DNA from: an uncultured Oscillibacter sp.
GTDB taxonomy: Bacteria > Bacillota > Clostridia > Oscillospirales > Oscillospiraceae
DNA: 64,000 nucleotides
Assembly (NCBI GenBank): GCA_910583785.1
Contig: CAJTZK010000004.1
Location: 124,001-188,000 of the forward strand
Direction: 5' to 3'
The notes below the pieces were generated by a model. The model had not been told where the DNA came from. It did not search any database and saw only the letters and a program-made list of their open reading frames with translations. A program made the translations under genes and the position numbers. Shown here one piece after another: positions 15,596 through 22,269 of the stretch (within the stretch, counting starts at the first letter, position 1; every line of letters starts with the position of its first letter).

Positions 15596-15624
15596 AGTAT
15601 AGCACATTTGGGGGCGGTGGTCAA
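15596..15624 (-). promoter_or_regulatory. promoter of the structured RNA / capsid genes
   Basis: Minus strand TTGACC (15624-15619), 17-nt spacer, TATACT (15601-15596). It overlaps the end of the 60-residue gene. Confidence 0.7.
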
Positions 15625-15803
15625 GGGTTTTCTCTGGAATTACGGGGCTTTCCCGGTTTTTTAGTTGCCAGATAGATATGTAAATAGGGGTCATGGCGGT
15701 TACTTTCGCGGACCTTTCCCCATGCCAGGAGAGGCCGGAGGGCCGACAGAACGGCGTCGGCCTCCCCCTGCTCCTCAATTGTGTGGGAAATGGTGACCTT
15801 CAC
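15621..15803 (-). CDS. small hypothetical protein of the element
   Basis: 60 residues. A short amphipathic protein with a basic C-terminal tail; no motif recognised. Its ATG overlaps the stop of the 92-residue gene by 4 bp, which supports it as a real, coupled gene. Last gene of the unit that begins at the helicase. Confidence 0.6.
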   Translation of the reverse strand: MKVTISHTIEEQGEADAVLSALRPLLAWGKVRESNRHDPYLHIYLATKKPGKPRNSRENP

Positions 15804-16078
15804 GGCGTGGCCTCTTTATGCAGCCACTCCCGGCGAATCAATGCCGCCGCCTTCTTCAAGCCGGGAACGCACTCGGGGTGGTCCTTTTCCATGCCAGCTT
15901 GCACCGCTCGGATTCTCCGAATGGCTCTCTTGAAAGCGCCGCGGCTGTTCCCTTCCGGCACGGGTATATCTTCAACCCCCATCATGGCGGGAATGATAGC
16001 AGCCATAGCTAGATATCCGTCATGATCGGTCCGCTGTAATTCCAACAGCCCGCTTACAATCCTTTGTTTATCATTCAC
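15800..16078 (-). CDS. hypothetical protein of the element
   Basis: 92 residues, helical and mixed-charge, with two tryptophan/arginine-rich helices at the C terminus. No recognised domain. Coupled by 4-bp overlaps to genes on both sides (60- and 95-residue proteins). Confidence 0.65.
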   Translation of the reverse strand: MNDKQRIVSGLLELQRTDHDGYLAMAAIIPAMMGVEDIPVPEGNSRGAFKRAIRRIRAVQAGMEKDHPECVPGLKKAAALIRREWLHKEATP

Positions 16079-16362
16079 TTGACAGGCCTCCCATCTTCGA
16101 CTATACTGGAGGTGGAAACAGTGGTCAAATTCTGTTCCGCCCCGCCCTCGCCAGTGTTCGCAGCATCGGCGGGGGCATCTTTCATTTCTGCCCGCCGGAC
16201 AATTCCGGCAATCTCGCTCACGATCTCCCGGTCAGTCCGGCCCGTGAAGAGCTCCGGGAAAACGGCTCTTGCCTCGGTGCAGACCTGGGATATCGTGCAG
16301 TCGCAGCTCTCCCCGGGGTCCAGGTTCGCCCCGCAATGGGGGCAGGTCTTGTAAAAACTCAT
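16075..16362 (-). CDS. zinc-ribbon hypothetical protein of the element
   Basis: 95 residues. CPHCGANLDPGESCDC near the N terminus is a CxxC...CxC zinc ribbon, followed by a helical domain and a low-complexity tail. Such ribbons are common in small phage and mobile-element proteins; function unknown. Its start overlaps the 28-codon ORF upstream. Confidence 0.65.
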   Translation of the reverse strand: MSFYKTCPHCGANLDPGESCDCTISQVCTEARAVFPELFTGRTDREIVSEIAGIVRRAEMKDAPADAANTGEGGAEQNLTTVSTSSIVEDGRPVK

Positions 16363-16445
16363 TCGTCCAGGTCCTCCTTCAACCCCTGAATCTCGCTCAG
16401 GGTGTCCTTGATCCTCTCCAGCAGCTCCAAGTTCTTCTCGTTCAT
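16359..16445 (-). CDS. putative 28-residue leader protein
   Basis: ATG preceded by AAAGGAG; an acidic helix of 28 residues whose TGA overlaps the ATG of the zinc-ribbon gene by 4 bp. The ribosome binding site and coupling support translation. It is too short for any family assignment. Confidence 0.5.
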   Translation of the reverse strand: MNEKNLELLERIKDTLSEIQGLKEDLDE

Positions 16446-16478
16446 GGTAATTCTCCTTTTCTTGTCATGACTTTTGAC

Positions 16479-16700
16479 ACAACTCCTGACAGGTCAAAGC
16501 CTTGCCCTGCAATGGATTGAGACCATTGTCAGGAGGTCAGGAGTTTTTTGCAAACTCGCATATATTGTGTTTTATGTATGCCGCTTATAAAATCTACAAA
16601 CTTTAATAAAAACTCCTGACCTCCTGACAGATAACGTGTAATCGTTGCGCCGCAATGGTTTGAAGTGTCAGGAGTTCTTTTTTCAATGCCTGACACTCAT
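16479..16700. other. candidate replication origin with iterons
   Basis: A 21-bp perfect inverted repeat (16527-16547 and 16609-16629), each arm holding two CTCCTGAC-type units, flanks a 61-bp AT-rich segment. Further single units lie at about 16480-16489, 16666-16675 and 16688-16695. A direct repeat TTGCNNNGCAATGG lies at 16502-16515 and 16645-16658. The segment lies just downstream of the SF3 helicase gene, as in replicating satellites and plasmids where the helicase binds iterons. It has no coding capacity of note. Confidence 0.6.
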
Positions 16701-18136
16701 GACGGCTTAGGAACAAAGCACTGACCAGTACTGCATTTTCCTCTCTCCCCGAAATAGGGATGCCGGATTGAATCATTACTGACGCCCGCCTGACGGCAGA
16801 CTTCCTTGGTAAAGCGAATACGGGTAGTGATGTTGCGGTGTCCGTTGTCCTCACACCAGACACGGAAGTCGTTGTAAACTTTCTCCGTCGGCTCACCGAC
16901 AACGTCTCCGTACTCCAGCAGAAAGCCCAGCACAGGGTTACATTCGAGCTCATATTCCGACATAGCCTGTTGCACACACAGAGGCCGGGTAAAATCACCC
17001 TGCGCCCGCAGCCGCTCCAGACCCTCCATCGCAAGCCGCGTCAAATAGGTCATTTCCTCCGTAGACCACTGCTTATCTTTTAAGCTAGTGTCGCGCTTTT
17101 TGATAGTGGAAAAGTCCGCCGTCATTGGGACTAAGAGAATCCGGCTGAAAAAGGCGCTGCTCTTGTCGCTGACCGGCGGCAGCTCGTTCAGAGCAAAGAA
17201 GAACTTCGCGTAAGATCGGAAGGATACCGGGTCCTGGCCCTTCTTCTCCCCGAGGACGGTTTCCCCTGTCACCAGCTTCTTGAATAGGGAGCTGTCCGGC
17301 AGGTAGACCCCGCTAATGTCGTCGCCGATGTTGACGGCCTTGCCGTATACCTCCATCAGGCGGAAGCGCTCCGCCGTGTCCTGGAGGCTCAGGAAGGAGG
17401 CGTTTTCAGCCCCTACCAGCTGCCGCAGCATATTCAGCAAGGTAGATTTGCCGTTGCTGCCGGAGGGCCCGTACAGCGCCACAGCACCCCGGTAACTATT
17501 CAGCAGGTGGAAGCAGTTCCCGAAGGATTCCAGCAGGAGCTTGACCACTTCGCCGTCCCCGTTGGCGATGGCGTTCAGCGTGTCGGTGACGGCGGGGCAC
17601 TCCGGGGTCGCCGGGTCGTAGTCCCAGGGAAACCGGTTCAGGAAAACCAGGTCCTTGGAGTAGTCCAGGAACTCCCCAGTTTTCAGGTCGTACACCCGAT
17701 GCCGGAAGGGGATCAGGTTTGGCGGGGACAGCTCCTTGATCGGCGTACGGTGGCACACCTTTATGTATTTGAACGTCTCCCGCCTCTTAGCGTCGGTCAA
17801 GCTGGGCAGCAAGTCCACCATTGCGCCGTGCAGCGCGTCCTCTCCGGGGCGATAGACGCCGCCGTCGTAGATGTGCACAGCGTTATTGATCTTGCAGCAG
17901 CCGTAGGTCTCAGTTAAGTAGTCCCCCAGGACATTGTGAAGGAACCGCCCCTTCTCATCGAAGAACTCCGGCAGGACCTCCTTGACGGCTTCCCTGGGGT
18001 CCGTCAGGGGCCGTCCGCTGTCCACCATCCGCCGGGCGCTGGCCGCGATTTCCGCCAGCGTGAGGCCCTGCCCCTGTAGGCGTGTGACCTCCTCGGAGGA
18101 CATCCCGTTTTCGTACAGAAAGGACAGATCATCCAT
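16697..18136 (-). CDS. phage/plasmid SF3 helicase (P4 alpha C-terminal type)
   Basis: 479 residues. A D5_N-type region (about 60-215) precedes an SF3 AAA+ helicase with Walker A GPSGSNGKST (223-232) and a Walker B/sensor region around VNIGDD and FFALNELPP. The C-terminal winged part follows. Compared with P4 alpha protein (about 780 residues) the N-terminal primase domain is missing, so this is a helicase that probably needs a host or helper primase. The ATG follows GGGAGGGCGAG and overlaps the excisionase-like gene by 8 bp; a 33-codon extension is rejected. Confidence 0.85.
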   Translation of the reverse strand: MDDLSFLYENGMSSEEVTRLQGQGLTLAEIAASARRMVDSGRPLTDPREAVKEVLPEFFDEKGRFLHNVLGDYLTETYGCCKINNAVHIYDGGVYRPGEDALHGAMVDLLPSLTDAKRRETFKYIKVCHRTPIKELSPPNLIPFRHRVYDLKTGEFLDYSKDLVFLNRFPWDYDPATPECPAVTDTLNAIANGDGEVVKLLLESFGNCFHLLNSYRGAVALYGPSGSNGKSTLLNMLRQLVGAENASFLSLQDTAERFRLMEVYGKAVNIGDDISGVYLPDSSLFKKLVTGETVLGEKKGQDPVSFRSYAKFFFALNELPPVSDKSSAFFSRILLVPMTADFSTIKKRDTSLKDKQWSTEEMTYLTRLAMEGLERLRAQGDFTRPLCVQQAMSEYELECNPVLGFLLEYGDVVGEPTEKVYNDFRVWCEDNGHRNITTRIRFTKEVCRQAGVSNDSIRHPYFGERGKCSTGQCFVPKPS

Positions 18137-18383
18137 TCTCGGGCTCGCCCTCCCCTCCCAGGCCGAACAGCCGCCGTTCGTAGTCAAGAATGTCCTCCTT
18201 GCGGAACCTCCAGGACTGCCCGATCTTGGCCCCACGGAGGACGCCCTCCCGGGCCATGCGGGCCACGGCCTCGGGGTTCACCCGGAGATACAGCCCCACG
18301 TCACAGCAGTCGCAGTAGGCGGGTAGTTCATCTATGGAGTAGATCACCCGGCGGGGCTTATTGGGTCGTCTCGGCGTGTGCAT
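18129..18383 (-). CDS. excisionase-like helix-turn-helix protein
   Basis: 84 residues. The segment from LYLRVNPEAVARMAREG to WRFRKEDILDYERR is a winged helix of the MerR/HTH_17 excisionase type. Such proteins act as recombination directionality factors or as regulators of early genes. A basic N terminus with a CDCC cluster precedes it. The chosen ATG has GGGAGG upstream; a TTG six codons earlier is not needed. Overlaps the helicase start and the upstream 37-residue ORF. Confidence 0.7.
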   Translation of the reverse strand: MHTPRRPNKPRRVIYSIDELPAYCDCCDVGLYLRVNPEAVARMAREGVLRGAKIGQSWRFRKEDILDYERRLFGLGGEGEPENG

Positions 18384-18471
18384 GGCGTCCTCCCTTCTCA
18401 ATGTGCTCCACCAGGGACATGATCCAGCTTGTCAGCTGCCAAGCCCCGGCCAGCATGATTGCAAAATACAT
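18358..18471 (-). CDS. putative 37-residue membrane peptide
   Basis: ATG preceded by GGAGGG; the first 20 residues form one hydrophobic helix, followed by a charged tail. The last 26 bases overlap the excisionase-like gene in another frame. Small hydrophobic proteins at this place are common in phage early operons. No family can be named. Confidence 0.45.
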   Translation of the reverse strand: MYFAIMLAGAWQLTSWIMSLVEHIEKGGRHAHAETTQ

Positions 18472-18475
18472 GGCT

Positions 18476-18679
18476 CTATCCCTCCTTAATAAGTGCCTCC
18501 ACGGGGACCCCCAGGCCCGCCGCCAGCTTCTCCGCTGTCTCCCTGGAACAGCTCTTGCCGCTCCGGGCGGCGGTGATGGTTACGCGGGACACGCCGGACA
18601 GCTCCACCAACTGATTACAATTGATGTTCCGCTTAGCCATCCCCGCTATGAGGGCTACTCGGTTGATAGGGACTGACAT
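18476..18679 (-). CDS. Cro-like XRE regulator
   Basis: 67 residues, a single helix-turn-helix domain (CNQLVELSGVSRVTITAARSG). First gene of the leftward early operon, opposed to the larger XRE repressor gene at 18825 across a 145-bp control region, which is the classic Cro/CI arrangement. ATG chosen because GGAGGTGG lies 5-10 bases upstream; an in-frame GTG three codons earlier sits inside that site. Confidence 0.8.
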   Translation of the reverse strand: MSVPINRVALIAGMAKRNINCNQLVELSGVSRVTITAARSGKSCSRETAEKLAAGLGVPVEALIKEG

Positions 18680-18698
18680 TTGGTCCACCTCCGAATCT

Positions 18699-18775
18699 TT
18701 AGCGTTTGCTTAAGCGTTATTATATATTGAACTCTTGCTAAAGTCAAGGGGTAATTTGAACTTTTGCTAAGTTTC
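18699..18775. promoter_or_regulatory. switch region: early promoter and three operators
   Basis: A near-perfect leftward promoter (TTGACT at 18747-18742, 17-nt spacer, TATAAT at 18724-18719) lies among three copies of an operator-like motif with core TTGCTWA. The TTGCT cores start at 18706, 18735 and 18764, exactly 29 bp apart; two copies read GAACTYTTGCTAA. The middle copy overlaps the leftward promoter and the right copy lies 33 bp before the TATACT (18801-18806) of the likely rightward repressor promoter. Confidence 0.7.
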
Positions 18776-18824
18776 TCTTTTCTTTTTTTCTATTCTGTGC
18801 TATACTTAATATTGAGGTGATTGC

Positions 18825-19352
18825 ATGACCACCGGACAACGTATAAAAGAGGCGCGGAAAAAGGCCGGAATTACACAAACAGAATTAGGTGCAATGCTGG
18901 GCGTCTCTGGCTCTATGATTGCACAGTATGAAACAGATAAGCGAAACCCAAAGCAAGAAACAATTCAGCGCATAGCCGATGCGCTAGAATGTGATTTTTA
19001 CTGGCTCCTTTTGGGGGTAAAAGTAAGTGAACGAGAAAGAATTGTAACTAATACCATAAAAATTTTTAATCTTCAAGATGAATGGGACCGAAAGATAGTA
19101 GACGTTACAACAAAACGTATGGAATATGAACTTAGCATTATGGGGTATTCATTCTCTGAAAAAGAGCAGCGCATGATAGCTGCCTTTTCAAAAATGGATG
19201 ATGAAGGGCAGGGAAAGGCGGCAGATTATGTAGAAGATATACTCCCCCGTTACCGTCGCCAAGATACCCAACAGACAACCCTTAATTCAAATGAGGGTAA
19301 AGACACCCCCGCCGCCCAGGACGCGCCAGAGGGGGCGGAGGAGGGCGAATAG
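18825..19352 (+). CDS. XRE family repressor
   Basis: 175 residues. An N-terminal helix-turn-helix (about residues 5-60; TQTELGAMLGVSGSMIAQYE) is followed by a C-terminal helical region that may mediate oligomerisation. No Ser-Lys protease motif of LexA/CI is visible, so it is unlikely to respond to SOS by self-cleavage. Its AT-richer codon use differs from the flanking chromosome. Divergent from the Cro-like gene; the operators between them are its likely targets. Confidence 0.82.
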   Translation: MTTGQRIKEARKKAGITQTELGAMLGVSGSMIAQYETDKRNPKQETIQRIADALECDFYWLLLGVKVSERERIVTNTIKIFNLQDEWDRKIVDVTTKRMEYELSIMGYSFSEKEQRMIAAFSKMDDEGQGKAADYVEDILPRYRRQDTQQTTLNSNEGKDTPAAQDAPEGAEEGE

Positions 19353-19653
19353 AAGGGTGTCGGTTGAACTGGACACCCTTACCCGAAATAAGGGGCATGG
19401 GTACTGAGGGAACTTTCTCCCTGAGCTCAAAATTGAGCTCAGAGAACCCGCTCAATTTTGAGCGGGTTGATCTGCTCCACAGGAAAATGGAGCAGGTCAA
19501 TCCAAATCTGGATGGACCTCGCTTGACAACCCTGTCAAATGAGGCGGGTCCAAATCTGGACCGATCAAAATTTAGGAGATTGCTCCCCAGAATAGGGGAC
19601 CAAAACCGATTGCACGCTGGCGAGCAAAAAGCCCCAGGCCGGAGGCCCAGGGC
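19353..19653. repeat. array of about ten consecutive short hairpins
   Basis: Stems, 5' to 3': 19353-19361/19372-19380 (9 bp); 19407-19411/19418-19422; 19422-19430/19433-19441 (9 bp); 19445-19455/19458-19468 (11 bp); 19469-19479/19488-19498 (11 bp, one G-U); 19500-19504/19509-19513; 19523-19528/19533-19538; 19547-19552/19557-19562; 19584-19588/19595-19599; and a GC-rich one at 19631-19653. All are perfect or nearly so, loops are 2-10 nt, and the AATC loop occurs twice. The block fills the gap between the repressor stop and the toxin start. Confidence 0.75.
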
Positions 19654-19671
19654 AGGAAAGGAACCGTCCCA

Positions 19672-19935
19672 ATGGAAATCAGATACGCGAAATCCGCCGT
19701 AAAGGCGTTGGAGAGCCTGGACAGGCCTACCAAAGCCCGCATACGGGCCGGAATCCACGGGCTGACACAAAAGCCGCCCCTGGGTGATATCAAGGCTATG
19801 CAGGGGTACCATGACGGGCGCTTCCGGCTCCGTGTGGGGAAATATAGAATCGTTTACAGATATGGGATGGAAAGTCAGCTGGAAATCCTGTATATCATGG
19901 ATATAGGAAGCCGGGGAGACATCTACAAGAAGTAA
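19672..19935 (+). CDS. RelE/ParE family toxin
   Basis: 87 residues. The opening MEIRYAKSAVKALESLD, the central DIKAMQG and the C-terminal YRIVYRYG...ILYIMDIGSRGDIY follow the RelE fold. Most members are ribosome-dependent mRNA interferases or gyrase poisons; which one is not shown here. Toxin comes first, with the antitoxin 13 bp downstream, as in higBA-type loci. It would help maintain the element. Confidence 0.82.
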   Translation: MEIRYAKSAVKALESLDRPTKARIRAGIHGLTQKPPLGDIKAMQGYHDGRFRLRVGKYRIVYRYGMESQLEILYIMDIGSRGDIYKK

Positions 19936-19948
19936 GGAGGGCTTAAGT

Positions 19949-20161
19949 ATGGCGCCAATCGCACAGCAAATCGCACAGATGGTCAACATCCTGCCGGAAG
20001 CGGACCAAGCGCTTGCCCTGGAGCTGGTGAAAAAGCTGGTCCTTGCCTGGGACCCTGATTACACGAAGGCCACGCCTGCGGAGCACGCCGCTATGGAGCA
20101 CGCCGCCCGTGAACTGGAAGCCGGGGAGTACGTGGCCGAAAACGCCATCAATTGGGACTGA
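19949..20161 (+). CDS. cognate antitoxin of the RelE-type toxin
   Basis: 70 residues, helical, ending in a flexible acidic tail (ENAINWD) of the kind that wraps around RelE-type toxins. The pattern LPEADQALALELVKKLVLAWDPDYTK is seen in small Firmicute antitoxins next to relE genes. It lacks an obvious DNA-binding motif. An AAGGAGGG site precedes the ATG, and the integrase gene starts 5 bp after its stop. Confidence 0.72.
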   Translation: MAPIAQQIAQMVNILPEADQALALELVKKLVLAWDPDYTKATPAEHAAMEHAARELEAGEYVAENAINWD

Positions 20162-20165
20162 GCAC

Positions 20166-21371
20166 ATGGCAAAGGCCAAAAAACGAGCGGACGGGCGTTA
20201 TTGCGCTCAGATATACCTGGGCCGGGACGAGAACGGGAAGCGGCAATACAAAAGCGTCTACGCCAAGTCCCCGGCGGAGCTGAAGGAAAAGGAAACCGCC
20301 GTCTGCCTCCAGCTTGGCCGGGGGCTGGACGTTCTTGCCCAGAGGGACAGCTTCGCCGCCTGGGCGGACGACTGGCTGCGGCTGAAGGAGCGGGAACGCA
20401 TCACCTGCCGCCAGATGGACAACTACCGGCGGGCCGTGAAGCTCTGGAAGGAGGAGCTCCAGGGTTACGAAATCGGCCAGGTCCGGGCGGACGATATCGA
20501 ACGGGTGCTGCTCACTCTGGCGGATCAGGGGCTTTCCCAGCGCACCGTGAGCCTGTACCGCTCCGCAATCCGGCAAATCCTACGGCGGGCCGTGGGCCGG
20601 GTTATCCCCGCCAATCCGGCGGAACAGGTGGAGCTGACGGCGGTGGGCCGCAAGGAGGAGCACCGCCGGGCATTAACTGCCGAAGAACAGCAATGGATTT
20701 GGGACACACCCCACCGGGCCCAAAGCACAGCGGTGATTATGATGCTGTCCGGGCTCCGGCGGGGGGAGCTGGCGGCGCTGACCTGGGCGGACGTGGACCT
20801 GGAGGCCCGGACCATCACGGTCAACAAGGTGATGGAGTACGATTCCAGCGGCGTCCCCAGCCTCCGGCACGTCACCAAGACCGCCGCTGGTATGCGGACG
20901 GTGGATATTCCCCAGCGGCTGGCGAACTACATGGCAGAGCTGCCCCGGGACAATCTGCTGGTGATTCCCAGCGCCCACGGCGGCGTCATGACGGATTCCG
21001 CCTGGAAGAAGCTGTGGGGCTCCTATATGCGGCTTCTGAACGAGAAGTACGGCACCCGGACCCCGGCGGACCTGGAGCGGCGGAAGTCCGGCAGGCCGGG
21101 CCCCAAGCGGCTGGACAGGACGATCCCGAACATCACCATGCACTGGCTCCGGCACACCTTCTGCACGCTGCTGTATCTGGCCGGGGTGGACGTGGTTCAG
21201 GCGTGCGCTCAGATGGGACACGCCGACGTGAGCACCACGCTGCGGATTTATACGCACCTGGACGCTATACACAAGCGGAAGTCCGTTGACAAGCTGGACG
21301 CCTATTTGTCCGGCCAGCCGGGCGGGAAAGAAATGCCGTGCAAGTCGGATGCAAGTCAAAAAACCGTGTAA
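20166..21371 (+). CDS. int: tyrosine recombinase (integrase) of the element
   Basis: 401 residues. N-terminal AP2-like arm-binding part, a SAM-like core-binding domain (about 60-160) and the catalytic domain with Arg in SGLRRGE (198-199), HWLRH (His326, Arg329), GH (His352) and the nucleophile Tyr362 in LRIYTH. All catalytic residues are present. It catalyses insertion at the tRNA-Lys gene; the gene ends 26 bp before attR. No good ribosome binding site is visible, so translation is probably coupled to the antitoxin. Its 3' end contains the right arm repeats. Confidence 0.95.
   Translation: MAKAKKRADGRYCAQIYLGRDENGKRQYKSVYAKSPAELKEKETAVCLQLGRGLDVLAQRDSFAAWADDWLRLKERERITCRQMDNYRRAVKLWKEELQGYEIGQVRADDIERVLLTLADQGLSQRTVSLYRSAIRQILRRAVGRVIPANPAEQVELTAVGRKEEHRRALTAEEQQWIWDTPHRAQSTAVIMMLSGLRRGELAALTWADVDLEARTITVNKVMEYDSSGVPSLRHVTKTAAGMRTVDIPQRLANYMAELPRDNLLVIPSAHGGVMTDSAWKKLWGSYMRLLNEKYGTRTPADLERRKSGRPGPKRLDRTIPNITMHWLRHTFCTLLYLAGVDVVQACAQMGHADVSTTLRIYTHLDAIHKRKSVDKLDAYLSGQPGGKEMPCKSDASQKTV
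21338..21358. other. right arm-type repeats, candidate integrase-binding sites
   Basis: TGCAAGTC twice, 11 bp apart, in the same orientation as the left pair at 13262-13283. They lie inside the last codons of the integrase gene, 40 bp from attR. Confidence 0.55.
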
Positions 21372-21397
21372 CTATTGGTATTAGAGGCTATGTCTGC

Positions 21398-21444
21398 GCC
21401 TTTTAAGCAGTGGGTCCGGGGTTCGAATCCCCGCCGGGTCACCA
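21398..21444. repeat. attR: 47-bp direct repeat, right copy
   Basis: Identical to 13103-13149. It carries only the 3' part of a tRNA-Lys and is not a functional gene. Confidence 0.93.
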
Positions 21445-21448
21445 GTTT

Positions 21449-21512
21449 AGAAATTCCCATCGGCGCTTTGGTTCCGCCTTTCAGCGGAAACTGGGCTCCG
21501 GTGGGAATTTCT
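21449..21512. repeat. tRNA-linked palindrome, copy 2
   Basis: AGAAATTCCCA (21449-21459) pairs with TGGGAATTTCT (21502-21512); an inner stem TTCCGC/GCGGAA lies at 21472-21477 and 21484-21489. It starts four bases after the CCA of the tRNA-Lys end, so before integration it stood directly behind the tRNA-Lys gene. Confidence 0.7.
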
Positions 21513-21602
21513 CCGCTCTCCCCGAAAGACGCTCCGCGGGTTTACAGGCGGAGGCGGGGAGGATAGGGAACGGTATTTTTAAACCAGCGGTTTTCGCGGG
21601 AA

Positions 21603-21641
21603 TCCCCCTGTAACCCATAGCGGTTACAGGGGGACTTGTTT
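21603..21641 (+). terminator. terminator-like hairpin downstream of the tRNA region
   Basis: A 13-bp perfect stem (21603-21615 and 21622-21634) with a 6-nt loop, followed by a short T-rich stretch. Probably the original end of the tRNA transcript. Confidence 0.6.
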
Positions 21642-21714
21642 CGGTATCCGGGTTTTTGGGCGGCTGGGGGGATTATGCAAGGCTGCGGCTTTGCGCTCCG
21701 CCTGGGCTGGGAAG

Positions 21715-22269
21715 TTAAGAGAGCCGGGTGAAGGCCGCGTGCTGCTTCCGGTACTGGTCGTTGTCCTTTTCACAAAGCTCCCGGGACACCTGGTCCAGCT
21801 GGCACCGCAGTTCCTTGACCTTGGCTTCATCGGATTCGGAGGCAAGGCGCCGCTCCAGGTCCTCTTTCCGCTTCTTCGTTTCCTCGATTTCACGGTCCAC
21901 CTGGTCGGTGTTACAGACCCAGCGTTCTTCCTTTTCGCCCTTCTCCTCGGGCCCCTCCGGGCCTTCCGCTTTCCGCGGCTCCGCCGGGGCGCCGTCTCCG
22001 GGGGCTTCCGCCGTCCGCTGGGGAGCCGGCAGGCCAGGGCGGTCCGGGCTGTCGAAGTATACCGTGGGCCGTCCGTCCCCGTCCCTGCCTGGCCAGTAGC
22101 GGCCGCAGGGCTCCTGCTTTTTCTCCGGGACGTATTCGTCCATCCGGGGCCGGAGGGGGCGGTCCTCTTCCGCCTCCTTGGCCCGCTGGGTTTTAGGGAC
22201 TCCAAGGGCCTTCTCCGCCGCGTCCAGGGGGCGGAGGGGGCGGGTGTTTGCACTGGAAACAGGCTGCAT
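21715..22269 (-). CDS. hypothetical coiled-coil protein
   Basis: 184 residues. A Pro/Glu-rich, probably disordered N-terminal half is followed by CNTDQVDREIEETKKRK and a coiled coil to the C terminus. Proteins of this build occur in Oscillospiraceae but I know no function for them. ATG preceded by GAGGAGG. It has no membrane segment or signal peptide and stands alone. Confidence 0.7.
   Translation of the reverse strand: MQPVSSANTRPLRPLDAAEKALGVPKTQRAKEAEEDRPLRPRMDEYVPEKKQEPCGRYWPGRDGDGRPTVYFDSPDRPGLPAPQRTAEAPGDGAPAEPRKAEGPEGPEEKGEKEERWVCNTDQVDREIEETKKRKEDLERRLASESDEAKVKELRCQLDQVSRELCEKDNDQYRKQHAAFTRLS

Larger units (their letters stand above)
13103..21444. mobile_element. tRNA-Lys-integrated phage-satellite-like element (about 8.3 kb)
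   Basis: Bounded by 47-bp perfect direct repeats of the tRNA-Lys 3' end. A tyrosine integrase lies next to the right repeat. A divergent repressor/Cro-like switch at 18.7 kb separates a rightward arm (repressor, hairpin array, toxin-antitoxin, integrase) from a leftward arm (regulator, excisionase-like, helicase, origin, small genes, structured RNA, scaffold, capsid, small genes). No terminase, portal, head protease, tail, holin or lysin gene is seen. All reading frames look intact, which argues for a selected small element rather than a decayed prophage. Classing it as a satellite is an inference from gene content. Confidence 0.85.

Noticed and set aside
16479..16700. CRISPR array
   Set aside because: Repeat units are 8-10 bp, inverted and irregularly spaced, with no cas genes.
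19364..19702. 112-codon plus-strand frame through the hairpin array
   Set aside because: It overlaps the toxin gene, has no good ribosome binding site, and its sequence is dictated by the inverted repeats.
13103..21444. Complete prophage
   Set aside because: No portal, terminase, protease, tail or lysis gene; 8.3 kb is too small and no frame appears broken.
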